Shown: piece after piece, positions 21,888 through 32,356 of the stretch
How the letters are laid out: each line of letters starts with the position of its first letter
How positions within the stretch are numbered: the first letter of the stretch is position 1
From: Sporobolomyces roseus
Lineage: Eukaryota > Basidiomycota > Microbotryomycetes > Sporidiobolales > Sporidiobolaceae
Assembly: GCA_016617785.1 (NCBI GenBank)
Contig: JADILM010000005.1
Location: 1,364,001-1,428,000, forward strand
Direction: 5' to 3'
DNA: 64,000 nt
Translations under genes and position numbers: made by a program
The notes under the pieces: model-generated
What the model was told of the DNA's origin: nothing
The model's input: the letters and a program-made list of their open reading frames with translations, nothing else
Database searches by the model: none

Positions 21888-22545
21888 TCACACCCTTTCC
21901 GAAACGATCCCTCGATCCCTCCAATCGCTCCCTTTGCTTTCCCGACAGCTTCCGAGTTGACACGCAATCCCTCCAGAGAGGTCTGCCTCATCCCGAAAAA
22001 GTTCCCTCCTCCTCACCTTGTTCGCTCGAAAAACGGCACTTTTCCCTCTGCCCTCTTCACCTGCTGTCGTTTGAGGCAGCGCAAGCTGATTTGCTGCAGG
22101 TGACATAGTCGGAGAGGTCGCTGGCTGATGTTCCGCTAGCGAAACATCTGACGTGGTGTGCAGGAAAACGTTGCAGAGATTTGAAATCGCTCGAACTACT
22201 CTGTCGAGGCGGTATTCGAGAGAATCTGAGAGTACTGCAGTGAGGGGAAAGTGGTACGTTGAGTGAATAGAAGCGGCTGAGGGGGCAGGTGAGGTGAAGC
22301 TGGAGTTGGTGAAATCGTGTCTCTTGATACCGTGAATCTGCGAGGACGGGTAAGAAAGCTATCAGTCTCGTTGGGGATAGTGGGAGAAGCGCTATGAGAG
22401 CGGAGACTGACCATGAATATGACGGAGAGCAGAGGAGGATGGTAGTTTGCGAGGGCAGCTGATTCGGAAGCGGTTCGCCTCTCATCTCGATCTCGGAGAT
22501 AGTCAATCTCGAGCAACGAGATCTTCGCGGCGAGTTCCTAGAGGT
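21888..22545 (-). CDS. Unrecognised split gene (3' part; 5' exons unresolved)
   Basis: Two exons join in frame across a 74-nt GTCAGT...CGCAG intron (22338-22411). The first has a helical stretch with zipper-like leucines (ELAAKISLLEIDYLRDRDER). The second is long (SIHSTYHFPLTAVLSDSLEY ... DRVVRAISNLCNVFL) and ends at TGA 21888-21890. An acceptor AACCTCTAG precedes 22545, so more exons lie upstream. Open, coding-looking pieces on this strand near 22960-23260 may belong to the same gene, whose start would then face the gene at 23458. The coordinates given are partial. No family is assigned. Confidence 0.4.
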
Positions 22546-23457
22546 TTAGATGTAGGAGTTGAGAGCGACTAGGAGAGACCGCCTTGAATTTGTAGCGGGA
22601 TCGTCGAGGCAAAAGCGAAAGAAAGCGAAGCGAGGGAGCCGTTTTCCGAGAGATGATAGTCGATACGTTGCCGCCACGTCTAGCACTCCCTCCCAAAAAG
22701 GTCACAGAGGCACTTCGACGATTCCAGATACGCTCTATACGAAGCAGCAACATCAATTCTCCGAAATCACTTGCAACCGGAAGTGTTTCGCAGCTCGCCG
22801 ACCAAGGGAGTTTCGAGCTAGAAGTGGCGCTGAGCCGTGGGTAGACCTCAATAGCTCTTTGCGAGGATAGCAAGTGGTTGAGCATTCGGCGAGAGGATCA
22901 GATCGAAGATCAAGGTGTCTTGAGCCAACTTTCTTCCTTCTCCTCCTTAACCGTGTCCCTATCTGCTGTCAAGGTAAGCTGTCTCCCTCAATTCCCACTT
23001 TTGTCCGTCTTGCTTGGTGTAAGGGAAGGAAATGTAGAAGGGCTGAGGGACGTTGAACTGAACCAACGGTTTGAGGCTCGCATCGAAGAGAAGGCGATAG
23101 GCTAGGAGAGGATGAGGGGTCGAGGTCGTCTCCAACGTAACCAGAGATACTTGCTGGAGGTAAGAGTTGCTGAGACTGGTCGGAGTGTGGGTCGAGGGCA
23201 AGGGAGAGAAGCGAGGAAAGAGGAGAAGAAGAAGGGTTTCCGGTGGCGATGATTAGTTGAGGTTGCTGTTCTGAAAGGTAGTAATACTGATAGTTATGAG
23301 TATAGTGAGAAGTCTTAAGAAGAAGAGGAGGAAGAGGAAAGAGAAGAAACCTTGTGCTCCAGACTGATTTCGACGAAATCTCTTTCTCCCTTCCTCACTT
23401 CTCCCACTCTTTCTCCCTCTCACTTCAACCTCGTCCACCCTTCAAGAGCTCATTCGA

Positions 23458-23901
23458 ATGAGCTCTTCCGACCTGCCTCCACGTCAACTTCTCACACCTC
23501 CCGAAGAATCCGACGCAACTTCACAACCTCCTCTTCATCCTCCCCCTCATCCCTCATCTTCCACCTCGAGCAACACTCAGCCTAGCACTTCTAGCTCCTC
23601 ACTAACCGAGTGGGAAGTGTATCGAGCCAACAACAATCACCAGACTGTCCCTTCCTCCTTTCAACAATCGAACAATAACGAAACAAACGAAATCGATTCA
23701 GTTTGTGAGTTGTCTTCCTCCTCTTCATCCTCCTTTCCCGCGCTGACTCATCTTAAAGTAATAGCCTCGAATGTAGCACGAGAGTGGGAGACTGCGACAC
23801 CGGAGGAACGAGAGAGGTATCGAATTCGAGAGGAGGACAGTTCGAGCGAGCGAAGGCGAGAAAGTGATCGAATGGAGGAGGATGGTAATGGTCGAGGGTG
23901 A
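23458..23901 (+). CDS. Possible divergent HMG-box-like protein
   Basis: Starts MSSSDLPPRQLLTPPEES, then a long Ser/Pro/His-rich stretch. LTEWEVYRANNNHQ followed, after a ~53-nt GTGAGT...AAAG intron, by SNVAREWETATPEERERYR resembles the first and second/third helices of an HMG box (the xxWxxxxxEERxxY pattern), but the middle is poorly matched. The frame ends at 23901, although a later intron at 23884 may extend it. Called on composition and one weak motif only; it could be another helical protein. Confidence 0.4.
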   Translation: MSSSDLPPRQLLTPPEESDATSQPPLHPPPHPSSSTSSNTQPSTSSSSLTEWEVYRANNNHQTVPSSFQQSNNNETNEIDSVCELSSSSSSSFPALTHLKVIASNVAREWETATPEERERYRIREEDSSSERRRESDRMEEDGNGRG

Positions 23902-24548
23902 AGGGGAAGATGATCTGAGGTTGATCATATCGGCGGTTATTGGACTTCAAGATTGCGAGGGATGTTTTGGAAGGGTTGAGGCGAAGATTTCGCAATTCGA
24001 GGGGAGCTCGACGAGGCCTGCTGCCGTCCACCATGGCCCACACCTTCTCCGCACTCGAAACCACATCTTACCGACCGATTCAAGTCCGACAAATCGTATC
24101 TCTATCTGTGCCCTCGTCCTTCACTTCCCTCGATCCTCCCTCCTTTCGACTACTTCCTTTGCCGCCCACCCCTTTACTTCCTCCTCTCCCTCTCCCTGTT
24201 TATCCTCGACACATCTCTGGCAGGAGGTCGTATAGAGTTAGAAGTTGAAGTTGGAAAACGGGTCAGAGCCGAAAGAATGTCTCGAGATAGATTGAAAGTC
24301 GAGAAGGAATGTGAAGGAAAGTTGGGTCGGATCGGCAGATCTGAAACTGGAGCTACCGGTAAAGGTCAGTGAAAGGGGCGAGGAGCTGTTCAGTGAGCTG
24401 TAGAAGGAAGTGACGGGTTGGAAGGAAGGAAAGAACACGAAAAACCTTTCGGAAGTTTTCCAATTGTTCGATCACAAAACTCGTCCGTTTTCACCCTCTC
24501 GTCCCCTACAAGTCGTATCGCGTAGCTGACCTCGCTCTCGTACAGCCC

Positions 24549-24991
24549 TCACTTTCACCCCTCCTCGTCACCTCGCTTCAAACCCTCCCGACTTCGAATT
24601 CGTTCTCTTTCATGTCTCATCTTGTTCCCACTTGTTCTTCTCCCGACTTTCCCCTACGAATCGACATACTCTCGACAATCTCTTCATCGCCAGAGATCTC
24701 CGCTCAATCCACGCTTACTCTACCTCATGCCCTTTCCGCACACAATCCTACTTCTTCGAACACTCCGTCCTCGACCCAGCTCTTCTGTCGAATATATTGG
24801 GTACGCAGGTAGGTCAATTTGTGCGATCGATCTCTTCGGGGCAGTGGAAAACGGCAGCATGTGTAGTTATTTGGACATGCCAAAGAACTTGCAGTATTCG
24901 ATGTTCAAGCATTCTCTCGATGATAGAGCTCTCGGGCGGGCTCAGTGTCGACGCGGATAGAAGAAGATCGAATCTGTCCTTCGCTGACTGA
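24549..24991 (+). CDS. Unresolved exon-like open frame
   Basis: After a good acceptor (GCTGAC branch, TACAG ending near 24544) the frame reads HLASNPPDFEFVLFHVSSCS and then NRHTLDNLFIARDLRSIHAY up to about 24.8 kb, which looks like real protein. Upstream exons could not be joined with confidence, although 24.2-24.36 kb has a charged open stretch in another frame. Downstream of 24.85 kb it looks random. No family recognised; it may be a decayed or intron-split gene. Confidence 0.3.
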
Positions 24992-25147
24992 AGATATGCA
25001 ATTGGGGAGAGTTGCCCTCGCTTTGATCAAGAGTGCTCTGCGACGAACTTGAATTTGGAGAATTCGGGGGAAGTTGTTTTACATTCCAGCTCTACGTTTC
25101 CGATACTCCACACATTATCAGTTCCGCACGATCCGCTCGTCACAATT

Positions 25148-26142
25148 TTACAATGCAAAAGATTCAACCGATACAATTTCGGTCGAAGTTCGAACATTCT
25201 TCGAGAGGAGTCGAGCAATTCCAGGATCCGAATGCGCTACGACATCGACGCAGTATCTTTTGAGGACTTCAGCGGTGTAGTCGACGTAGCGCCCGAGTTC
25301 GCGCGAAGGTGAGATTGGGTTCGAAAAGTAGAAGTCCATATACGCCGTGTACGTGGCTCGGTAATTCATATATCTGAGCTGATATGTACTCCACCACAAC
25401 ACCCACGAGGGATCCTTGCTGGCGAGACCGGCGAGGTGTGATTCTTGAGTGCTGATTGCTTCGTTAATCGGGTTCATTTTCTTCGCTTTGGCGCTCGAGG
25501 AACTGAAAAAATTCGTTCCAGGAAGACGTATGGCCGCGGGTCCGCAGTGTTGAAATTCGGAGGCTTCGGATCAAAGTTTTACGAGTAATTCACGATGGTT
25601 TTTCGTCAATACAGAAGATGTGTTCGAATCTTGTAAGGTCTCGAGCATGATCTAACACGAGACGAGAGTCAGCGCATAAGCAGTGCGATCATATGTCACT
25701 CGAGTAGACGGCTCACACGGAAACGAGCTTTCCTGGTATCAAGCGAGACCGTTGCTGAGGAAGGGACGAAGACGTCGAGTAAACAGCGATCTGGTCCTCC
25801 CGCTGGCGCATAGAGTCCTTGACATCCTTCATAAAGCTGATCTGACTCTTCTCGTGTGAGAAGTGGCCATTGAAAAGGGTTTGAACGAGGACCGCAAAAC
25901 CTCTTGTGAATTGGCCAAATCTGTTGGTAACCCATTCATACGAGTGAGCGTCCGATTGGAAACGGACGACTGAAGACTGAATGGGAGGCACTCACCAACT
26001 TCTGATGTTCAACCGAACAGAAAGACATCCAATCCAACCCTGCTTGCGAACACGCTGAACACCTCATCCAAGTTTCTGTCCCGCAGACAGCGCACTTTCC
26101 GGGAGAAGTACTATCGGGAGAAGGAGTGGAAGCGAAGGACAT
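25148..26142 (-). CDS. MYND zinc-finger protein, paralogue 1
   Basis: Starts at ATG 26142 (MSFASTPSPDSTSPGKCAVC). A complete MYND finger follows, CAVC-x6-CSAC ... FCSVEHQKL, then after a GTGAGT...CAG intron IWPIHKRFCG. Next is the family block RSNPFQWPLLTREESDQLYE, a variable middle, and a C-terminal helical block (NPINEAISTQESHLAGL, WVLWWSTYQLRYMNY) shared with paralogues 2 and 3. The TAA is at 25148-25150. The middle exon boundary (about 25560-25705) was inferred from the paralogues. MYND fingers bind proline-rich peptides; the C-terminal block has no name I recognise. Confidence 0.75.
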
Positions 26143-26562
26143 GTTTTGAAAGGGAGGGTCGAGGGGGAAGCGAGGGAAAGAGGGAGAAGGAAAAGCTGCA
26201 CCACGACACGCGAGACCGTCAGCCTTCGCCTTGAGGTGAGTCAGAGATTTATACTCGCCTACGAGCTATCGGATAGCTACCTGGAGTCGAGCTGAAAGCA
26301 CGTAGAAGCGACTGGGAGATGAAAAAAGTTGAATGAGGTGGATCGTAGCGAGAACGGCGCAGGACTCGCTTCTTGATCTTTGTACAGGTGATGCGAGCTA
26401 TTCTGAGAGCTTCGAGAGTATATTCGAGCTGGTAGAGTTGTTGCTGGTGAACGGAAAGAACTTAAGATTCGAAATCGCTTCTTGTTCTCCTACCCTTCAC
26501 TAGCTTGACCCGCGATCGTCTCTCATAACTCGTCTACCATCCCAGGAGTCCAGAAGTCAGCC

Positions 26563-29190
26563 ATGAGTATCGGATAGCTCGTCAAGAACTCCCAAAACTC
26601 GATTCACCGTCGTCATTCGCTGAAACCTCCCATGCAAACCCTTTCAATGATAAGCAAACACACTCGGACAGCTTTCGTACACCGTGGATCGAGGTCAACA
26701 TAGGTACCGAAGGGAGTACGAATCCCGTCGATGGAGAATGGATTACCTTTAGTCTGAGAGATCACGGAGGTGGACAAACGATGTGGTCGGGATACAGGAT
26801 GATGATGGTAGATGTCTAGTGATTACATCGGCTCGCCTGCCAAATTGGGTTACGCCTCAAAACGCAGAAAATCAAGTAGGTCGTTGTTCGCAAAGTTCTC
26901 ATCCTGTCAATGAGCTGATGAAGTGTTGCGATCGGATCTAGCTATGTATTGATCAAGCATATCTTCATCATCTTCCGCTCGGGCACATCCCTCCGTCTCT
27001 CCCTCTCGCCTCTCGTTCCTCGAGACCCCCTCTTCAAACGACATGATCGATTCCCCTTCTCTCTATCAACAGTCCTCATCCTGACCCGCCTCACACGCCC
27101 TATCTTCTCTCAACTAATCCCATGAAAGCTCTATCCGCCGAAACCATTCGAGAAAGTTGAGTGGAATGAACGAAGTTTGGGGAAAGAAGATGAGAGACGA
27201 AAAGGGGTCGGGATGAAAATTGTACGATTGCTTTCTTCTCCCCTACTCTCTCTCTTATATCGCAACTAATTGATGATTTTGAGTGTGATGATTAGGCATG
27301 TGGGTTTGAAATGCTTTATAAACAAACCTCCCCCATCCCCAGGTCAACAACATCACCACTCGAATCGTTTGATCCGAACACGAATCACGTGTATCAAAAG
27401 ATGTTGAAGAGTTTGGGGGAGAAAGGGTTCTTTGGGAATGAGGTCGAGGGGAGTAAAGGATGGAGAGAAAAAGAATTGAATGCGAGATGGGTCGGATCAA
27501 AGCTAAACTACATCCGTACGTTCCCTCGTCTCTTAAACTATCTCTCCTTTCAGCGGCAGCCGATAGATTGAGTCATAGAGGACGTAGGCCTACACCTTCC
27601 TTCGCGCAATGATCGACGAAGCCATTTCTCGTCCCCGCTCCACTCCCGATCCTCTTCCCTCCCGATTTCCCAACCCCTTGACTCTCCCAGAATCTCAAGT
27701 CTTCCTACTAGGGTCCTCAGAAGATTGTCAAACATCGACGAAGCCGGATTGGAAGGAATTTTGAGAGGTCGTATCGCTGGGAATGGGGGAAGTACGAGGT
27801 CCGAGGAAGAGGGGTTCTCGGATAATGATGAGGGGGCGGAAATGAAGGATGATGAAGAGGGGGATGGAGGGAAGGTGAGCAGTGAGGAGGAGAAGGAGGA
27901 GGAGAGCAAGGGCAGGAAAGCAGCGAAGGAATTGGAGAGGATGGCGGGGAAAGTGGAGAACTTCGCGCAAGAGAGGGGACCGGTACAGGGAGCTGTGTTT
28001 GACGAGTACGCTCGAGGTTGTTCTGAATCTGAGATACGATTGCAGCTAATTCACGATCCTCGTACGCGTACAGTGAACGATCCGACGATGGTGGTTCTGT
28101 CGATGATGACGAAGACGACACGAAGACGACACGAAGACGACGAGGGTGACACCGAACTGCCGACGATGACTAGTAAAGAACGAGCAACACTGTCAGAGCA
28201 GCTCGTTGCACCTCTCCCGACCTCAGAATGGGGCGCTCCCTCGACTTTGACTTCGACTGCTCCTCCCCCTCTCAGCTCGACCTCGCTTCCTCCATCTTTC
28301 GATCGACCAGCTCGACCAGCGAACTTCGAAGCGGAGAAATATGATGGAGCTTCATCAGATTCAGATTCTTCCGATAAAGCTCTGCCTGGAGAAGAGGGAC
28401 TCGAAGAAGTCGAGGAAGGGGAGGATGAGGATGAGGAGGCACCTGCAGTGATGAATGAGAATGAGATGTTGGACATGGGTGAGGAGATGGATGAGTCCTT
28501 GAAGTTTACGACGGAGACTCCAGGTTTGAGTCAGGTATCAGGGGTTACCTGGCGAGAGGAGAGAGCGAGGAAGTAAGTCACTCTTTCTTGCATCTTCTCG
28601 AACGAGCTCTGACTCTGATTGATTTTTTGACAGCTTTCGTACCTGGTCCTGCGAAGGAAAAGAAAACAAACATCGTCCCCTCCAGCTCTACCACGAAGTC
28701 CTCCTCATCTTCAGCTCTTCCTCCCTCAATCCCAGCCTCCACATCAGCCCCTGCGCCTCTACAGCCTTCTCGCAATCCGAATCTCGCCGATTTCGATTCT
28801 CTCACGGAGCAGATGGAGAACGAACTCAACGCAAAGAAAGGATCGAAACCTATGCCTCCACCAACTAAGTCCACCTCTACACCTCGTCCAGCCTCGGCTT
28901 CATCTAAACCGACACCGAACCCTTCGAAACCAACATCTTCGAATCGGGTTACGATAGAAACGCTCGCCGATTCCGAAAGAGAAGAGGACGATCAAGATGT
29001 CGAGAAAATGGACGCTGAATTGCAACAAATGCTGAAAGATATGGGAGGGGAAGGAGATGGAGGCACGATGGATTACAATTTGGTCAAGAACTTTTTGGAC
29101 AGTTTCCAGAGTGAGGGAGGATTCGCTGGTCCTGCTGGGAATCTGAGTGGAAGGTTAGGATTCAATTTGCCGAGAGATGGATCTTCGTAG
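26563..29190 (+). pseudogene. Broken Ecdysoneless/SGT1 (ECD) family gene
   Basis: Recognisable ECD blocks lie in the family order but in conflicting frames. VDGEWITFSLR (about 26,720-26,757) is followed one and then two bases out of frame by ITE and WTNDVVGIQDDDGRCLVI. LPNWVTPQNAENQ then joins over an intron to LCIDQAYLHHLPLGH. About 60-80 residues are missing before RDPLFKRHDRFPFS. FSQLIP is followed by TGA (27123-27125) and then KLYPPKPFEKVEWNERS in the same frame. GMKI joins across an intron to ACGFEMLY. A base is missing between SFAQ and MIDEAISRP (about 27,608) and again near 27,727. The C-terminal end is intact: MDYNLVKNFLDSF and GPAGNLSGRLG, stop at 29190. The 3' half (from about 27.73 kb, intron at 28576) could still be expressed as a fragment. 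Confidence 0.65.
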
Positions 29191-29437
29191 ATAGATATCG
29201 GGAAGTGGTGAGCTGCATTTTCTATCCTTCTCGAAATGGGTTGACTCGCGAGAAGTTTCCTCAGGTTGAAGATAAGCTCAGTCCTGGCTCCGGACACATC
29301 AGCTAGCTCTGGTCTCGCTTCGGAACGGAACGGCGACCTCACACGAACGATTATTCCAAATTCCAACTCCAGCCTCCTCGTCTTTTTTTCGGTTTCTTTT
29401 CCAGTAGCTCTGTCTTCCCCCTCTCTCTTGACGGAAA

Positions 29438-30695
29438 ATGGAGGTCTACCTCGACCGTGACTGTCGCCTGCACAAGGACGGGCGACAATGGTCTTCATGC
29501 ATCGACATTCCCATCTCCTACGGCAAAGACATTCCAGGAGTCGTTTCGTGGGATGAACGCAAAGGCAGACTTTACCTCGAATGGATTGACGCGAAGGTCA
29601 AAGTCATGATCTCCGGCGGTCAAGCGAGAGTCAACCACCTGTCAGGCTACACGGGGATACCTTCGAATCTAGTTCTCACCTTTCCGCCAGGTGTCTTCCC
29701 TCCGACTCCTTCGGGTCGGTTGTACTTTCCCCCTACTCATTATCTCACTCTTCCCTTCGCCATCAAGCTTGCGGTCGAAATCGACTTGCACCCGGTCAGA
29801 TTCTCGAACGTCGGCGTGACTGCTTCCTTCGCGGGTCAGTTGTTTTTGCTACCCTTCTTCTCGAGAGGCCAACTGACCCATTTTTATTCGAACAGAGACA
29901 GTAACTCATCGATCTCCGAACGAAGTTCATTTCTACTTCCCTCGAACTGGCAAGCAACTCTGGGCCGACGAGAAGGGACTTCGCGCCTCGTCCCCTTATT
30001 TCGAATCCCTCTTCTCCTCAAGCTTCGTCGAGGCGACCACCGTCACAATTGTGACCGGACAGAGCTGTTCACCCGTAGCGAAGGAATCGATTGCTGGAAA
30101 CGGGGAAGAATCGGACGACGAGACCGACGAAATTGTTGCCGAGTCCTCTGAGGCGATATCCTATTCGGCTACCGAGACGACTGGAAAGCCATTCAAGACC
30201 GTCACTATCATCGACGCATCGTATTCGACCTACTTCGCCACGCTCGTCTGGATGGGAACCGGCAACATCCGATTCGCTCCTCTCCGATCTTCTTTCAAAT
30301 ATCCCTCGACTCTGTCGGCACTCGCCTCGAAGACTCGTGGGGAGTGGCTAGTAGCCGCTGACGAACAGCACTCGCCAGAGTTCCCTCTTCCTTGCTCTCC
30401 CAAATCCATCTATCGACTCGCCCACCTTCTCGAACTCGACGATCTCGCACGAGTCGCGCTCAGTAACTTTCAAAGTCAGCTATCACCCGAGATCGTGGCC
30501 TACGAAATTTTCACAGACGCCGCTGCGACTTACACTGCTCTCCGCGACGTCGCTGTCGCCTACGCCGTTCAGAATTGGAGGGAGGTTGCGAAATCCAAGG
30601 CGTTGAAGAAGGTGAAGGAAAGGGCAAACTCGGGAGAGCTGGATAGTGGATTAATGCTGGCGATCGAGCTGATGAAAGAACACGGGCCGAAGTGA
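29438..30695 (+). CDS. BTB/POZ-domain protein, paralogue 1
   Basis: Starts at ATG 29438 (MEVYLDRDCRLHKDGRQW). The N-terminal ~125 residues are a beta-rich domain shared with the second BTB gene (RLYLEWIDAKVKVMISGG; SGRLYFPPTHYLTL). After a ~60-nt GTCAGT...ACAG intron comes the BTB fold: VHFYFPRTGKQLWADEKG, LRASSPYFESLFSSSF, an acidic insert, then TYFATLVWMGTGNIRFAPL and SPKSIYRLAHLLELDDLA. The stop TGA is at 30693-30695. BTB proteins dimerise and often link substrates to cullin-3. The N-terminal domain looks MATH-like in position but is not clearly that family. Confidence 0.8.
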
Positions 30696-31355
30696 GGGGG
30701 GATGGAGGAGTAGAAGTGGGAATCGGTCGAAGCTTTCGTTCTCGTTCGTTGTGCAATAGCGAGGGTACTACTGGTGCTTCTTGATCTGTGACTTGTGTGA
30801 TATATTGTGTTTGGCTTGTCACCTCCTCCACTAAGCGATGTCATGAGGAGAGAGCCCAAGCTTCGTGCTTTCTCGCTTTGCGAAAGAAGTTGAGACGCGA
30901 GTAGTCTTTGTGCAAACGAAAACCGTCAAGCTAGCTAGCGCGTATCTGTCTATTTTAGTCCACATGTAGCTCTATCGAGTCGAGAAAGAGGTGAAGAAAG
31001 GGAAGCGAATTGAGCGTGATTCGACCCTTGAATTTCGACGATTCACTTTCTCGACAAACTTCGACCGCATCGATTCGAGCCTGACTGTGCAGTTCAGATA
31101 TCGCTCTTGAGCGTGACACACAAGCTCATCAAGCAGTTCTTCGCCGTTCTCGCCTCTCTCCATCTTGATCAACTCTCTCATCTCAAATCAGCTCTCTTTC
31201 CCTTCAACTCACCTCAAGAGCCCTTCCAATAACCTAGTCAGTATCCCACATCTCTTATCTAGCCCTACAGACGAAAGCTGACTTGATTCTCCTTTGTTGT
31301 TCAGCTCTCGCTCCTCCTTTCAACTCTCGAACCCACTTCCACCTCTTTTCTCAAA
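30696..31355. other. Intergenic gap
   Basis: 660 bp between BTB paralogue 1 and MYND paralogue 2, holding the 3' and 5' flanks of those genes. Open frames here are short and unconvincing. No RNA gene or repeat is seen. Confidence 0.5.
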
Positions 31356-32356
31356 ATGTCGACCTCTCCCTCCCCCGCTACTGAAGCTACCGGACAGTGT
31401 GTTGTATGTGGGAAAGAGACTGTCACGAGGTGCTCGGCGTATGCGAAGAACGGAACGGAGTGGATGTTTTTCTGCTCGATTGAACATCAGAAGCTTGTGG
31501 GTTCTCGCTGTCGCTCCCGGTTGCTATGAAAGCTGACGATTCACTCTCATAGATCTGGCCTGCACACAAGCGAGTTTGTGGTGTGCGTTCGAATCCATAT
31601 CATTGGCCTGGCTTCAATTCGAAGGAGATCGAGGATATGGTCAAGCTCTGCGTCATGCCAATTCGGCCTATTCTCGAGGAGGGCAAGGTGATGAAGAGCT
31701 GGCTTGAGATGATGGTACGAAACAATCCAGGCGAATTACCTCCGATCGAAGAGCAACTCCAGGCGGTACAGGTGAGCACTTGAGTTCTCCTTCAATGCGA
31801 TTCAGTCATCTCTAGACTGAATCTAGCCCGTCTAAACCGCTCCAGCACTCCTTCGAAATACACCGCGAGCCTTCTGTCAAAGAACGAGCTCTTCCTCTTG
31901 CCGAAACTGCAGAAATCGTCAGCATTCGTTCGAACGCATACGCATTCAGCATCTCATCCCGAGACTACCTCAAACGCGACTCTCGGACTCAGTGACAAAT
32001 CAACGTGCGAATCTCCGTTCAACGTTCTCGCTTACACTCAAGGAATCCTCGATTACAATCTGCGTCAGAACCCGGAATTTGCATCTTGGTGGTCGGAGTA
32101 CCAGCACAAGAGCCTCATTCACATGTGTCTATTTGCTCAAACTGTCAAGGAACCTCATAGTGACGAAATCTGGGAATTTATGCTGTGGTCGAAACGGAAT
32201 TTGGTGATGTTTTGCGAAGAAGCGGTCAGGGAGACTCATCCAAATCTAGCTCGCACCATCGTCGACAACCTTGTCGACGCATCTAGGTACGATAGTGCAA
32301 AAGGGTTGGCAGAGCTGATGGCCCGCCTAGCCAAGATGAAGTCGAGTTGCAAATAG
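31356..32356 (+). CDS. MYND zinc-finger protein, paralogue 2 (one ligand lost)
   Basis: Starts at ATG 31356 (MSTSPSPATEATGQCVVC). The finger reads CVVC-x6-CSAY ... FCSIEHQKL, then after a 56-nt intron IWPAHKRVCG. The fourth Cys of the MYND pattern is Tyr (TGC TCG GCG TAT). The shared blocks RSNPYHWPGFNSKEIEDM and, after an intron 31772-31882 (acceptor TCAAAG), NELFLLPKLQKSS and SPFNVLAYTQGILDYN follow, with FASWWSEYQHKSLIHM aligned to paralogue 1. The TAG is at 32354-32356. With that splice the gene is intact apart from the finger. Confidence 0.75.

Noticed and set aside
31846..31993. Apparent frameshift in MYND paralogue 2
   Set aside because: Using the acceptor TCAAAG (exon from 31883) instead of CTCCAG at 31845 restores one frame that aligns with the other paralogues.
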